Shown: in pieces, positions 36,431 to 46,023 of the stretch
Layout of the letters: every line of letters starts with the position of its first letter
Position numbering within the stretch: the stretch's first letter is position 1
Source of the DNA: Rhodobiaceae bacterium
Lineage (GTDB): Bacteria; Pseudomonadota; Alphaproteobacteria; Rhizobiales; JAKPQE01
NCBI GenBank assembly: GCA_028278505.1
Contig: JANQEG010000016.1
Span: 1-56,408, forward strand
DNA: 56,408 nucleotides
Reading direction: 5' to 3'
The notes under the pieces: generated by a model
Told to the model about the DNA's origin: nothing
The model's input: the letters and a program-made list of their open reading frames with translations, nothing else
The model's database searches: none
Program-made: the position numbers and the translations under genes

Positions 36431-37369
36431 CTACGCCTTGCCGAGCTCCTCGGCGAGTTCGGGCAGCGCCTGGAACAGATCGGCGACGAGGCCGTAATCG
36501 GCGACCTGGAAGATCGGCGCCTCCTCGTCCTTGTTGATCGCCACGATCACCTTGGAATCCTTCATTCCGGCAAGGTGCTGGATCGCCCCGGAAATGCCGC
36601 AGGCGATATAGAGGTCCGGCGCCACCACCTTTCCGGTCTGGCCGACCTGCCAGTCGTTCGGCGCATAGCCGGCATCGACGGCGGCGCGGCTGGCGCCGAT
36701 CGCAGCACCAAGTTTGTCGGCAACCGGCTCGACGTATTTCTCGAAATTCTCCGCCGCCGCGATGCCGCGGCCGCCGGAGATGATGATCTTCGCCGAGGTC
36801 AGTTCCGGCCGGTCGCTGACCGAAAGCTCCTCGCCGACGAAGCTGGAAAGTCCCGGATCGCCGCCATCGCCGATCGCCTCGACCGGCGCCGAGGCGCCCG
36901 CCTCGGCCGCCGCGAAGCTCGCCGTGCGCACGGTGATCACCTTTTTCGCCTCGCCCGACTTCACCGTCTGGATCGCATTGCCGGCGTAGATCGGCCGCTC
37001 GAAGGTGTCGGGCGCGACGACGGCGATGATGTCGGAGACCTGCATCACGTCGAGCAGCGCCGCGACCCGCGGCAGCACGTTCTTGCCGGTGGTCGTCGCC
37101 GCAGCCATGATCGCGTCATAGCCGTCGGCCAGCGACACGATCAGCGCCGCGAACGGCTCGGCGAGCCGGTGTTCCAGGAAATCGGCCTCGGCCAGCAGCA
37201 CCTTGGCAACGCCGTTGAGTTTCGCCGCTTCGTCGGCGACGCCGCGGCAACCCTTGCCGGCGACCAGCGCGTGCACCTCGCCGCCGAGCGCGGCCGCCGC
37301 CGTCAACGCCTTGGCCGTCTGCTCGCTGAGCGCCTCATTGTCGTGTTCGACGACGAGAAGAGTGGTCAT
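36431..37369 (-). CDS. etfA: Electron transfer flavoprotein alpha subunit
   Basis: Binds FAD and, with EtfB, carries electrons from acyl-CoA and related dehydrogenases to ETF:quinone oxidoreductase. The 312 residues have the C-terminal FAD domain: [19 protein letters not shown] (near 200), [25 protein letters not shown] (read in two parts), [19 protein letters not shown] and [22 protein letters not shown]. Located 16 bases after etfB, one operon. Confidence 0.97.
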   Translation of the reverse strand: MTTLLVVEHDNEALSEQTAKALTAAAALGGEVHALVAGKGCRGVADEAAKLNGVAKVLLAEADFLEHRLAEPFAALIVSLADGYDAIMAAATTTGKNVLPRVAALLDVMQVSDIIAVVAPDTFERPIYAGNAIQTVKSGEAKKVITVRTASFAAAEAGASAPVEAIGDGGDPGLSSFVGEELSVSDRPELTSAKIIISGGRGIAAAENFEKYVEPVADKLGAAIGASRAAVDAGYAPNDWQVGQTGKVVAPDLYIACGISGAIQHLAGMKDSKVIVAINKDEEAPIFQVADYGLVADLFQALPELAEELGKA

Positions 37370-37385
37370 TGTCCTGTTCCCCCGA

Positions 37386-38135
37386 TCACAGCACGCCGGC
37401 GTCGTTCTTCAGCTTGTCGACCAGTTCGGCCACCGTTTCGACCCTGATCCCGGCCTGCCGCGCCGGCGGCTCGACCGTCTTCAGCACCTCCAGCCGCGGC
37501 GTCAGGTCGACGCCGTAGTCGTCCGCGGTCTTGTGGTCGATCGGCTTCTTCTTCGCCTTCATGATGTTCGGCAGCGACGCGTAGCGCGGCTCGTTGAGCC
37601 TAAGGTCGGTGGTGATGATCGTCGGCAGCTTGAGCGTGACGGTCTGCAGGCCGCCATCGACCTCGCGGGTCACATCGATGCTGCCGTCGCCGAGCGTCAG
37701 CTTGGAGGCGAACGTGCCCTGGCTCCAGCCGGTGAGCGCCGCCAGCATCTGGCCGGTCTGATTGCAGTCGTCGTCGATCGCCTGCTTGCCGAGGATGACC
37801 AGCCCCGGCGCTTCCGCCTCGATCACGCCCTTGAGGATCTTGGCGACCGCGAGCGGCTCCGGCGCCGTGCCGGTATCGACCAGGATGCCGCGATCGGCGC
37901 CCATGGCGAGTGCGGTGCGGATCGTCTCCTGCGCCTGGGTCGGGCCGATCGACACGGCGATGATCTCTTCGGCCTTGCCGGCCTCGCGCAGCCTGAGCGC
38001 CTCCTCGACGGCGATCTCGTCGAACGGATTCATCGACATCTTCACATTGGCGAGCTCGACGCCCGATCCGTCGGCCTTGACCCGGACCTTGACGTTGTAG
38101 TCGATCACCCTCTTGACGGGCACCAATATCTTCAT
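37386..38135 (-). CDS. etfB: Electron transfer flavoprotein beta subunit
   Basis: AMP-binding partner of EtfA. The 249 residues start [20 protein letters not shown] and contain the ETF-beta signature region [20 protein letters not shown] and [20 protein letters not shown] (near 185-205), plus [17 protein letters not shown]. Order etfB-etfA-hbd on one strand is typical for the order and supports a role in beta-oxidation-type electron transfer rather than nitrogen fixation; no fix or nif gene is near. Confidence 0.97.
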   Translation of the reverse strand: MKILVPVKRVIDYNVKVRVKADGSGVELANVKMSMNPFDEIAVEEALRLREAGKAEEIIAVSIGPTQAQETIRTALAMGADRGILVDTGTAPEPLAVAKILKGVIEAEAPGLVILGKQAIDDDCNQTGQMLAALTGWSQGTFASKLTLGDGSIDVTREVDGGLQTVTLKLPTIITTDLRLNEPRYASLPNIMKAKKKPIDHKTADDYGVDLTPRLEVLKTVEPPARQAGIRVETVAELVDKLKNDAGVL

Positions 38136-38354
38136 GCGGTCAGCCTCCGCTCGCGAGCGATGTCTTGCTTAAATCGCCTGCGTATTCAGTTGGTTTCAGT
38201 CCCGGCAAAAGGCCGGCCGACCGGGCGGTTCGGCCGCCGCAACCACGGTCCCGGCGGCAACCTTCCGGCAAAGTCCGCGCGAACCTAATTGTGGCCCGAT
38301 AGGGTGTCAACGCCGACCGCGCCGGGCGCTGGTTCAAATCCGACGCTTTTGGTC

Positions 38355-39053
38355 TTAGCCCGCAGTTTCCCGGTCGAAAAGCGGCACCCCGCGCCGGCGC
38401 ATGACCAGGATCAGGACGGCTCCGGTGAGGATGCCGCCGACATGCGCCCACCAGGCGGTGGCGTCGTCGGCATCCGCGATGACGGCCGCGAAGAACTGAT
38501 AGGCGATCCAGGCGCCGAGCGCCCACAACGCCGGGATTGGGATCGGAATGCGCCCGAACGCCAGCACCCAGAGCCGCACATGCGGGTGCAGCATCAGATA
38601 GGCGGCAACGATGCCGGAGGTGGCGCCCGAGGCGCCGATCAGCGGTGCCTCCGAATCCGGCATCATCGCGATGTGGAGGAGCGCCCCGCCGACCGCGCAT
38701 GAGAAATAGAACACCAGGAACTTGAAATGGCCGACCGCGTCCTCGACATTGTCGCCGAACACCCACAGAAACAGCATGTTACCGGCGAGATGCCAGAAAT
38801 TGCCGTGCAGGAGGGCGTAGGAGGCAAGCGTCGCCTCCTCGGGCAGCACCGCATATTCGACCGGCAGGGTGGCCGCGTCGGTGACGACGGCGGGGATCAT
38901 GCCGAAGGAGAGCACGGCGGCCTGCCGCGCCTCCGAAAAAAGGCCTTCGGAGGTGAGCAGATAGGCGATCACGGTGACGGCGATGATCGCCACCGTCATA
39001 TACTGGAACCGCACGTAACGGAGCGATTTCGAATCGTGCAGCGGGATGAACAC
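38355..39053 (-). CDS. Rhomboid-family intramembrane serine protease
   Basis: Integral membrane protease that cuts transmembrane substrates. The 232 residues have about six membrane segments; the catalytic Ser is in IGASGATSGIVAAYL (GxSG), and the catalytic His in WAHVGGILTGAVL. The conserved HGNFWHLAGNMLFLWVFGDNVED segment precedes these. GTG at 39053 is preferred because it yields the N-terminus VFIPLHDSKSLRYVRFQY common in rhizobial homologues and lies after AAGG. An upstream ATG would overlap the next gene by 46 bases. Followed on the opposite side by a 219-base gap to etfB. Confidence 0.92.
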   Translation of the reverse strand: MFIPLHDSKSLRYVRFQYMTVAIIAVTVIAYLLTSEGLFSEARQAAVLSFGMIPAVVTDAATLPVEYAVLPEEATLASYALLHGNFWHLAGNMLFLWVFGDNVEDAVGHFKFLVFYFSCAVGGALLHIAMMPDSEAPLIGASGATSGIVAAYLMLHPHVRLWVLAFGRIPIPIPALWALGAWIAYQFFAAVIADADDATAWWAHVGGILTGAVLILVMRRRGVPLFDRETAG

Positions 39054-39088
39054 CGGCGGGGCCTTGGATAGATCGCGGGGGCTTAAGC

Positions 39089-39667
39089 TTAGCGATTTCC
39101 GCCCGGAGTCCACAAGATATCGCGCGCCCCGCAATCGTTGACGTGCCGGGCGGCGACGAAAAGGAAATCCGACAGCCGGTTGAGATAGGCAAGCGCCGCC
39201 GGGTTGACCCTCTCGGCCGGATCGTCGGCAAGCGCCACGACGAGCCGCTCGGCCCGGCGGCAGACGGTGCGGCCGACATGCAATGCGGCAGCCGCCGGCG
39301 TCCCGCCCGGCAGCACAAACGAGGTGAGCGGCTGCAGATCGGCGTTCAACGCGTCGATCTCGCGCTCCAGCCGCTCGACCTGGGCGGCGCTGACGCGCAG
39401 CGCCTCGGGCGCCGCGTCGTCGTCCTCGCCCGGCGTCGCCAGATCGGCGCCGAGGTCGAAGAGATCGTTCTGGATGCGCGCAAGCGCCTGATCGAGATCG
39501 GCCAGATCGGATGTGTGGAGCCGTGCCATACCGATCTGCGCATTGGTCTCGTCGACGGTGCCATAGGCGGCGACCCGGAGATCGGATTTGAGCCGCCGCG
39601 CGCCGCGGGCGAGCCCGGTCGTGCCGTCATCGCCGGTACGGGTGTAGATCTTGTTGAGTTTGACCAT
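39089..39667 (-). CDS. PduO-type cob(I)alamin adenosyltransferase
   Basis: Transfers the 5'-deoxyadenosyl group of ATP to cob(I)alamin (or cob(I)yrinic acid diamide), giving the coenzyme B12 form. The 192 residues contain the N-terminal ATP motif KIYTRTGDDGTTGLARGAR, RVAAYGTVDETNAQIG, and the C-terminal signature VLPGGTPAAAALHVGRTVCRRAERLV with YLNRLSDFLFVAAR. This is the PduO structural family, not CobA/BtuR. It sits between a rhomboid and a HIG1-domain gene, all on the minus strand. Confidence 0.95.
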   Translation of the reverse strand: MVKLNKIYTRTGDDGTTGLARGARRLKSDLRVAAYGTVDETNAQIGMARLHTSDLADLDQALARIQNDLFDLGADLATPGEDDDAAPEALRVSAAQVERLEREIDALNADLQPLTSFVLPGGTPAAAALHVGRTVCRRAERLVVALADDPAERVNPAALAYLNRLSDFLFVAARHVNDCGARDILWTPGGNR

Positions 39668-39674
39668 GGCGCCC

Positions 39675-39866
39675 TCAGCGCCCGAGCAGGTAGATCGCCG
39701 TCATCACCAGAATGACGGCGACCGCCTGCAGGATCACCCGCCAGCGCATCAGGGTCTGCGCCCGCGCCGGCGGGCCGCCGCGGGCCATGTTGGCGAGGCC
39801 CAGAATGAGCACGAGCGCAACGGCGGCGAGCGCCAGCGGAATGAGGATCATGACAAGCGCGTTCAT
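39675..39866 (-). CDS. HIG1-domain twin-transmembrane protein
   Basis: Small inner-membrane protein (63 residues) with two hydrophobic segments (ALVMILIPLALAAVALVLIL and VILQAVAVILVMTAIYLL) joined by a polar loop GLANMARGGPPARAQTLMRWR, the pattern of HIG1/hypoxia-induced proteins that associate with cytochrome oxidase. Start ATG at 39866; seven bases separate its stop from the adenosyltransferase start, a pairing common in Hyphomicrobiales. Confidence 0.88.
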   Translation of the reverse strand: MNALVMILIPLALAAVALVLILGLANMARGGPPARAQTLMRWRVILQAVAVILVMTAIYLLGR

Positions 39867-39976
39867 GGTGCTCCGCTTCCCGCCGGACCATGTCCGGCGG
39901 CGGTTTCGTGGCGGCAAGGATAGGGCGGACGCGCGCCCGCGGCAATTAGAGCCTAACAAACAGGCCGGGAAAGGCT

Positions 39977-40816
39977 CTAAGTCTCGGCCTTGGCCAGTCC
40001 GGCAAGCAGCGCATCGAGCGTCCGCGGCGGCAGCACCCGGCGCATCGCCGCCGCCAGATGGCTCGGGACGGTGATGTAGTAGCGCGGCTTCGGCCGCCGG
40101 CTTGTCAGCGCCAGGCGAAGCGGCCGGATCACCGCGTTCGCCGGCAGCTTGAACAGCGAGGCGCCGCCCCTTTCCATGCGCGCAAGCCGGCGCAGATAGA
40201 TGTCCCGGTGGGCCGAAGCCTCGATGTCGATGTTGCGGTGAAAGTGATCCTTGGCGGTTTCCACGAATCTGGTCGCGATCGGGCCCGGGGCGATGGACGA
40301 GACGAAGATGCCGCTGCCGCGCAGTTCCAGCCGCAACGTGTCGGAAAGCCCTTCGAGCGCGAATTTCGAGGCGATATAGGCGCCCCGATAGGGCATCGCG
40401 ACGAGGCCGAGCATGGACGAGCACTGGACGATGCGGCCGGCGCCCGCCGCTCGCATTGCCGGAATGAGCCGGCGGGTGAGGTCGTGCCAGCCGAAGAAAT
40501 TGGCCTCGAACTGAGCCCTGAGCACGTCGACGGAGAGGTCTTCGACGGCGCCGGGCTGGCCGTAGGCGCCATTGTTGAAAAGCGCAAAGAGCCGGCCACC
40601 GGTCAGCGCCAGCGCCTGATCGGCGGCAGCCGCGATCGAGGCCGGATCGGCATAGTCGAGATGCAGCGCTTCAAGCCCCTCATCCGCCAGAACGGCCAGA
40701 TCCTCGGGCTTGCGCGCGCCGGCAAGCACGCGCCAGCCCTCCGCCTTCAGGGCGCGCGCCGCGGCCAGGCCGATGCCCGACGAACAGCCGGTGATGAGAA
40801 TGGACTTATCAGACAT
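39977..40816 (-). CDS. Short-chain dehydrogenase/reductase
   Basis: Oxidoreductase of the classical SDR family; substrate unknown. The 279 residues have the Rossmann motif ILITGCSSGIGLAAA (TGxxxGxG), the NNGAYG strand, catalytic Ser in VQCSSMLGLVAMP, and YRGAYIASKFALEGL (YxxxK, near 153-157). A C-terminal helical extension (RYYITVPSHLAAAMRRVLPP) is common in the NADP-dependent retinol-dehydrogenase-like group. Single transcription unit by spacing. Confidence 0.9.
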   Translation of the reverse strand: MSDKSILITGCSSGIGLAAARALKAEGWRVLAGARKPEDLAVLADEGLEALHLDYADPASIAAAADQALALTGGRLFALFNNGAYGQPGAVEDLSVDVLRAQFEANFFGWHDLTRRLIPAMRAAGAGRIVQCSSMLGLVAMPYRGAYIASKFALEGLSDTLRLELRGSGIFVSSIAPGPIATRFVETAKDHFHRNIDIEASAHRDIYLRRLARMERGGASLFKLPANAVIRPLRLALTSRRPKPRYYITVPSHLAAAMRRVLPPRTLDALLAGLAKAET

Positions 40817-40970
40817 GGCTTCAAGCGCTTTCGACGAGGGCGGTGACGGTGAACGTAAACCGGACCGAAAGCAAAATCACCACCGGCTGTAGGTCGCGGA
40901 TTCCGGTGTTCAGGTATAGGAGTCCACTCCCTCCGCCGTCATCCCGGCATGAAAACAGCGCTGGCCCGTT

Positions 40971-41119
40971 TAACCCTCCCCCTTGCGGGGAGGGTGGACG
41001 GCACGAAGTGCCGGCCGGGTGGGGGTGAACCGCAGACGTCTTCGTTGGCGGGCAGCGGTGAGCCATTTTCCTTTATTCGACCCCCACCCCCGACCCCTCC
41101 CCGCAAGGGGGAGGGGAGC
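40971..41119. repeat. RIME-like composite repeat
   Basis: A unit at 40971-41030 (TAACCCTCCCCCTTGCGGGG ... CCGGCCGGGTGGGGGTGAAC, with hairpin GGCAC-GAAG-TGCC) is followed by the inverse at 41078-41119 (CGACCCCCACCCCCG ... GGGGGAGGGGAG). It matches the composite at 12899-13118. It fills part of the 40817-41310 gap between divergent genes; no gene is seen there, and the typA promoter should lie in 41120-41310. Confidence 0.8.
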
Positions 41120-41310
41120 AATTCCGCAGTTGCCTCATCCTCATTGCGTCAATTGCGCGGCGCCGAAAGCCGACACAGCAACCCGCCATCCGACCGCTGC
41201 AGGACCGGTCCGATTGTGCTTTGTGCCTTTCCGTCGTATAGCGGCGGCGATAAGCCGGCGAAAGCACCGAGCACCGGTGCACGCCGCCCCGATTTCACCC
41301 CAAGGCCGCT

Positions 41311-43137
41311 ATGAAACTGCGCAACATCGCCATCATCGCCCATGTCGACCACGGCAAGACGACGCTGGTCGACCGGCTCTTGCAGCAGTCCGGCGCCTTC
41401 CGCGACAACCAGCGGGTCGCCGAGCGGGCGATGGATTCCAACGATCTGGAGCGCGAGCGCGGCATCACCATCCTCGCCAAGGTGACGAGCGTCGCCTGGA
41501 ACGACGTCCGTATCAACATCGTCGACACGCCCGGCCATGCGGATTTCGGCGGCGAAGTCGAGCGTATCCTCAACATGGTCGACGGCGCCATCGTGCTGGT
41601 CGATGCCGCCGAAGGGCCGATGCCGCAGACCAAATTCGTCGTCTCCAAGGCGCTGAAAGTGGGGCTGAAGCCGATCGTCGCCGTCAACAAGATCGACAAG
41701 CCCGAGGAGCGCCACATCGAGGTCGTCAACGAGGTCTTCGACCTGTTCGCCGCGCTCGATGCCACCGACGACCAGCTCGATTTCCCGGTGCTCTACGGCT
41801 TGGCGAAGGAAGGCTGGATGGCCGCCGATCCGGCCGGGCCGAAAGACGACATGGCGCCGCTTTTCGACCTGGTGCTCGATCACGTCGCGCCGCCGCCGGT
41901 CGAGGCCGGCCCGTTCCGCATGCTGGCGACGACGCTTGAGGCCAATCCTTATCTCGGCCGGCTGCTGACCGGGCGCATCACCTCCGGCATCGCCCGGGCC
42001 AACATGCCGGTCAGGGCGCTGTCGCGCGACGGCACTGTCATCGACGAGGGCCGGATATCGAAGGTGCTCGCCTTTCGCGGCCTCGAACGCACCGGCATCG
42101 ACGCGGCGGAAGCCGGCGACATCGTCGCGATTGCCGGGCTTTCGGTCGCCACCGTTGCCGACACGATCGCCGCAACGGAAGTGACCGCGCCGATCGCTGC
42201 CCAGCCGATCGACCCGCCGACGCTCTCCATGACCTTCCGCATCAATGACGGCCCGCTCGCCGGCCGCGAGGGCGACAAGGTGCAGAGCCGGGTCATCCGC
42301 GAGCGGCTCTCACGCGAGGCGGAGGGCAATGTGGCGCTCCGGGTGACGGCGACGCAGGATGCCGATGCCTTCGAGGTCGCCGGCCGCGGCGAACTGCAGC
42401 TCGCGATTTTGATCGAGACCATGCGCCGCGAGGGTTTCGAACTGACCATCGGCAAGCCGCGCGTGCTCTTCCGCCGTGACGCGGAAAGCGGTGCCCGGCT
42501 TGAGCCGATCGAGGAGGCGGTCATCGACGTCGATGACGCGTTTTCCGGCGCCGTCATCGACAAGCTCGCCCAGCGCAAGGGCGAACTGGTCGAGATGCGC
42601 CCCTCGGGCGGCGGCCGCACCCGGCTCGTCTTTTACGTGCCGACCCGCGGCCTCATCGGCTACCAGTCCGAACTCCTGTCCGACACCCGCGGCACCGCGG
42701 TGATGAACCGGCTTTTCCACGACTACGCGCCCTATAAGGGCGACATTGCCGGCCGCCGCACCGGGGTCCTCATCTCCAATGCCGACGGCGATGCGGTCGC
42801 CTATGCCTTATGGAATCTGGAGGATCGCGGCCCGATGATGATCGCGCCCGGCACCAAGGTCTATGAAGGCATGATCATCGGCGAGCACACCCGCGGCAAC
42901 GACCTCGCCGTCAACGTCATGAAGGGCAAGAAGCTCACCAACATCCGCGCCGCCGGCAAGGACGATGCGGTGCTGTTGACCCCGCCGATGAAGATGACGC
43001 TGGAAACGGCGCTCGCCTATATCGAGGACGACGAGCTGGTCGAGGTGACGCCGCAGTCGATCCGGCTGCGGAAAGGCCTGCTCGACCCGCATGAGCGCAA
43101 GCGCGCGGAACGCCGGCGCGAGGCGGAAAGCGCCTGA
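41311..43137 (+). CDS. typA: Ribosome-associated GTPase TypA/BipA
   Basis: Translational GTPase of the EF-G family that acts on the ribosome under stress and at low temperature. The 608 residues begin [21 protein letters not shown] (P-loop). Switch II is [20 protein letters not shown] is in [13 protein letters not shown], followed by the EF-G-like domains II, III and V and the TypA-specific C-terminal domain ([34 protein letters not shown]). Full length; ATG at 41311. Confidence 0.98.
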   Translation: MKLRNIAIIAHVDHGKTTLVDRLLQQSGAFRDNQRVAERAMDSNDLERERGITILAKVTSVAWNDVRINIVDTPGHADFGGEVERILNMVDGAIVLVDAAEGPMPQTKFVVSKALKVGLKPIVAVNKIDKPEERHIEVVNEVFDLFAALDATDDQLDFPVLYGLAKEGWMAADPAGPKDDMAPLFDLVLDHVAPPPVEAGPFRMLATTLEANPYLGRLLTGRITSGIARANMPVRALSRDGTVIDEGRISKVLAFRGLERTGIDAAEAGDIVAIAGLSVATVADTIAATEVTAPIAAQPIDPPTLSMTFRINDGPLAGREGDKVQSRVIRERLSREAEGNVALRVTATQDADAFEVAGRGELQLAILIETMRREGFELTIGKPRVLFRRDAESGARLEPIEEAVIDVDDAFSGAVIDKLAQRKGELVEMRPSGGGRTRLVFYVPTRGLIGYQSELLSDTRGTAVMNRLFHDYAPYKGDIAGRRTGVLISNADGDAVAYALWNLEDRGPMMIAPGTKVYEGMIIGEHTRGNDLAVNVMKGKKLTNIRAAGKDDAVLLTPPMKMTLETALAYIEDDELVEVTPQSIRLRKGLLDPHERKRAERRREAESA

Positions 43138-43269
43138 CCGGGCGCGGAAAGCGCAGGACGCCGGATCGCGCTTGGCCGCCTTCGGGCTTGCAGCGGCAAG
43201 TCAATGGCCATACGCTGCTTTTCAGATCTTAAGAAGCGAGAAATACGCTTCACGGACGGGGTGGCGACA

Positions 43270-44064
43270 ATGGAATTTCTTTCTTCGGGCACGACGGGGT
43301 CCCAAGCGCATTCAAGGCGCGCTGCCGGGGTCATGCTGTTTGCGCTGGCCGCAGCATTGATTTTCACCATGAGCTTGCCGGCAATGGCGGAAGACGAACT
43401 GGAACCGATACCGGCTGCGAGGAACATGTTCCTCTATTTCGAGGCCGGCGCCGGCATTAACGCCCCGACGACGAACCGCCGCCTGCCGGATTTCGGCCAG
43501 GCCATCGACGGCGCCAGCGGACCCCTTGTCTTCGGCGAAGTCGGGGGCACATGGCCGAATGTGATCGGCAATGTCGACGTCAGCGCCGGCATCGTCGTCC
43601 AGTACCAGTCGGTATCTAACAACAGGCTGGTCAACGATCCGCCGTTCACCGGCTCCCTGCCGCTCGGCGGGACGACGAGCGCCGTCAGCATCTTTCCGAT
43701 CGTCAAGGCGGGGGGTAACGTTTTCCGGGGGAGTGTCGGCGAACCCATTTTTCGTGACATGCAATGGCGCGCCGGCGCCGGCGCCGGCATCGCCTTTCAG
43801 GATTTGAAGGCAACCAATGGCGGCGTCACCGTACTCAGCGGCTCCAGGACGACCGCCATGGTCCATCTGCAGAGCGGTCTCGGGTTCGCCTTGACGGAAA
43901 CTACGGAAATCTGGGTCGACGGATTCGCAACCTGGTTCGACGGGTTCACCGTCCACACCAATACCGGCGTTCGTTCCGATTTCCAGTCGATCTGGACCGC
44001 CGGCGTAGTGGCTTCGGTTAAACTGAAGCTGGAAAGGCCTTTCCGCGACGGTCCGAATTACTGA
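43270..44064 (+). CDS. Exported, probably outer-membrane beta-barrel protein of unknown function
   Basis: Not recognised by name. The 264 residues have a signal peptide (VMLFALAAALIFTMSLPAMA, with a long basic leader if the ATG at 43270 is used; ATG at 43333 is an alternative). The mature part alternates polar and hydrophobic residues as in small outer-membrane barrels: LYFEAGAGINAPTT, NVDVSAGIVVQYQSVS, WRAGAGAGIAFQDL, HLQSGLGFALTETTEIWVDG, and IWTAGVVASVKLKLERPF near the end. Glycine at strand starts and aromatic residues (YF, WF) suggest an 8- to 10-strand OmpA/OprF-like fold. It converges on the deacetylase gene. Confidence 0.65.
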   Translation: MEFLSSGTTGSQAHSRRAAGVMLFALAAALIFTMSLPAMAEDELEPIPAARNMFLYFEAGAGINAPTTNRRLPDFGQAIDGASGPLVFGEVGGTWPNVIGNVDVSAGIVVQYQSVSNNRLVNDPPFTGSLPLGGTTSAVSIFPIVKAGGNVFRGSVGEPIFRDMQWRAGAGAGIAFQDLKATNGGVTVLSGSRTTAMVHLQSGLGFALTETTEIWVDGFATWFDGFTVHTNTGVRSDFQSIWTAGVVASVKLKLERPFRDGPNY

Positions 44065-44079
44065 GGGACATGAAAGACC

Positions 44080-44865
44080 TCAAAGACCGAAAAGCGCCCT
44101 CGGCTCCGGCCATTCGACGCTCGGATGATCGACGAGATCGGTGAGCAATTCCTCCAGAAACGCCCAGGTCTCCCGGTCGTGGACCAGATGGTGGGTGAGG
44201 AGGCCGAGCGGCTCGGCCGAGCCTTTCAGCCGTCGGTCGAGTTCCTCGACCAGAAGATAATAGGCGCGCGCCCGGCCGATGAATTTCCGGTCCTTCTTCC
44301 AGGCGATCACGTCGACATGGGTGTTGACGAGCGGCGGGCCGTCCGCGTTCGGGCCGAACAGCGACAACCCCGTCAGCCCGGCCTCGCCGCGCCGCGCGAT
44401 CACCTCGTCGGAGATGCGGTTCCAGGGCGGGGTCAGCACCGGGACGAAGTGATCACCGAAAAGCGTACGCATCCGCTTGAACCCGCGCTGCAGATCGGCA
44501 AGGCTCTCCCCGGCCGGCCGGTTGGCGCCGAATTCGGCCGCCTTCTGGCCGGCGTCCCGGTCGGCGTGGTCGGCATGGGCCCAGCCATGCTGGGTCGGCA
44601 CCAGCAGCGGATGTTGGGCGACATAGCGGGCAAGCGCCTCTGTTGCATCATGGGGAATGACCGCCAGCACCAGCGGCACCCGGTATCTCTCGGCGATCAG
44701 CGTCATCCGCTCCAATGCCGGTGTCGGCGCGACCGCGTCATCGTCGCGCCACCAGAACGAAACGGTCCGGCCTTGCGCGGCGAACTGGTCGAGGCGCTTC
44801 AGAAACTGACTGCGGAAGGTTTCCGCCTCCGCCGCCTTCGATCCCGTTTTCGGCGGTTCGGTCAT
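44080..44865 (-). CDS. Polysaccharide deacetylase-like protein
   Basis: The 261 residues resemble the NodB/DUF2334-type deacetylase fold: FWWRDDDAVAPTPALERM (metal-binding Asp pair near the N-terminus), PLVLAVIPHDAT, VPTQHGWAHADH (metal-binding His), VPVLTPPWNRISDEVIARRG, and LGLLTHHLVHDRETW. No signal peptide is seen, so it probably acts on a cytosolic or membrane-facing substrate. The start ATG at 44865 overlaps the stop of the upstream glycosyltransferase gene (ATGA), showing coupling. Last gene of the five-gene glycosyltransferase operon. Confidence 0.85.
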   Translation of the reverse strand: MTEPPKTGSKAAEAETFRSQFLKRLDQFAAQGRTVSFWWRDDDAVAPTPALERMTLIAERYRVPLVLAVIPHDATEALARYVAQHPLLVPTQHGWAHADHADRDAGQKAAEFGANRPAGESLADLQRGFKRMRTLFGDHFVPVLTPPWNRISDEVIARRGEAGLTGLSLFGPNADGPPLVNTHVDVIAWKKDRKFIGRARAYYLLVEELDRRLKGSAEPLGLLTHHLVHDRETWAFLEELLTDLVDHPSVEWPEPRALFGL

Positions 44866-46013
44866 CGCCTCACCCTGTTTTCGGCAGCCGTAACGAGCAG
44901 CTCGGCGCTGCGCTTCGCGCCGCCGCAGTCGATCGCGATCCGCCCCGGCGGAGCGGCCATTGCCCGATCGAGCGCGCCGGCGAGCCGTTCCGGCGTCAGC
45001 ATCGCCTCGTCGACAAATTCCGCCAAGCCCTTTTCGGAAACCAATCGCGCCCGCGTCTCCTGCTCGGTTTCCTGGCCTTGCGCGAACGGCACCAGCACCG
45101 CCGGCACGCCGGCCGCAATCACGTCGAGCACGGTATTGTAGCCGGCCTGGCTGATCGAGGCGGCGGCGCGCTTCAGCAAGGCCGGAAAGTCGGGGCGCGC
45201 CCGCTCGACGATGAGGCCCGCGCCGGCCCGCGCCTTCAGCGCCGAGAGCCCGGCCGCGTCGATGTCGCCGCCGACGAGCACGCGCCAGACCCGCCCGCCG
45301 GCCAGTTTCGAAATCCCGCGCGCGGCAAGCGCCGTCTCCAGGAGCGCCGCGCCGACCGCGCCGCCGCCGCACGATACGATGACTTCGCCGGCGCCCTCTC
45401 CTGGCGGCGGCTCGCCGTCCGCCGGTTCGTGGACATAGCCGGTATAGCGGATGAGGTCGTCGATTTCGCCGGCAAACGGGAACGTCGCCGCGAAGCGGAC
45501 CAGCGCCGGGTCGGCGTGCACCAGAACGAGATCGTAGAATTGCCGGGCGATCGCCGCCATCTGCCGTTCCTTGTCGGCGTCGGCCTTGCGCACCAGAATG
45601 TCGCGGACGGAGGCGGCGATCAGCGGCTTTGGATGGGCTTCGACGGCCGCGTCCAGAAGCGGCAGGAGTTCGATGCGGAACCGCCGCCGCCCGAAGGGAA
45701 AGCACTCGGTCACCAGGATGTCCGGCCGCGTCCGTGCAAAAAGTTCGAGGAGCGCGCTCCGCCGCTTTTCGTCCCAGGCCGCATCGATCGGCTCGCCGTT
45801 GCTATCGACCAGGACGGAGAACGCCGCGTCGCGCGCCCGAACCGGCGGCAGCTCGACGACCGTCAGCCCGGCAGTGTCGACGGTTCCGGGGAGCGGTGCG
45901 CCGGTCGCCAGCACCGTCTCGACGCCCTTGCCGGCAAGCGCCCGGCCGATCGCCGCCGCCCGCACCGCATGGCCGCTGCCGAGCAGGTGCTGAACCCAGA
46001 TGAGCGCCCGCAT
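44862..46013 (-). CDS. MurG-like glycosyltransferase
   Basis: Glycosyltransferase of the GT-B fold, resembling MurG/GT28. The 383 residues open MRALIWVQHLLGSGHAVRAAA (glycine-rich N-terminal loop with His). The C-terminal half carries VIVSCGGGAVGAALLE, ISQAGYNTVLDVIAAGVPAVLVPF (donor-binding region) and a closing GQETEQETRARLV. Sugar donor and acceptor are unknown. ATG at 46013 gives the usual N-terminus; a longer frame upstream has no family resemblance. It belongs to an operon of four glycosyltransferases and a deacetylase. Confidence 0.87.
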   Translation of the reverse strand: MRALIWVQHLLGSGHAVRAAAIGRALAGKGVETVLATGAPLPGTVDTAGLTVVELPPVRARDAAFSVLVDSNGEPIDAAWDEKRRSALLELFARTRPDILVTECFPFGRRRFRIELLPLLDAAVEAHPKPLIAASVRDILVRKADADKERQMAAIARQFYDLVLVHADPALVRFAATFPFAGEIDDLIRYTGYVHEPADGEPPPGEGAGEVIVSCGGGAVGAALLETALAARGISKLAGGRVWRVLVGGDIDAAGLSALKARAGAGLIVERARPDFPALLKRAAASISQAGYNTVLDVIAAGVPAVLVPFAQGQETEQETRARLVSEKGLAEFVDEAMLTPERLAGALDRAMAAPPGRIAIDCGGAKRSAELLVTAAENRVRR

Positions 46014-46023
46014 CGCTTTATCC

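Noticed and set aside
38328-38352. GGTTCAAATCC, a T-loop-like sequence
   Set aside because: The preceding 70 bases do not fold as a tRNA; the region is the gap between etfB and the rhomboid gene.
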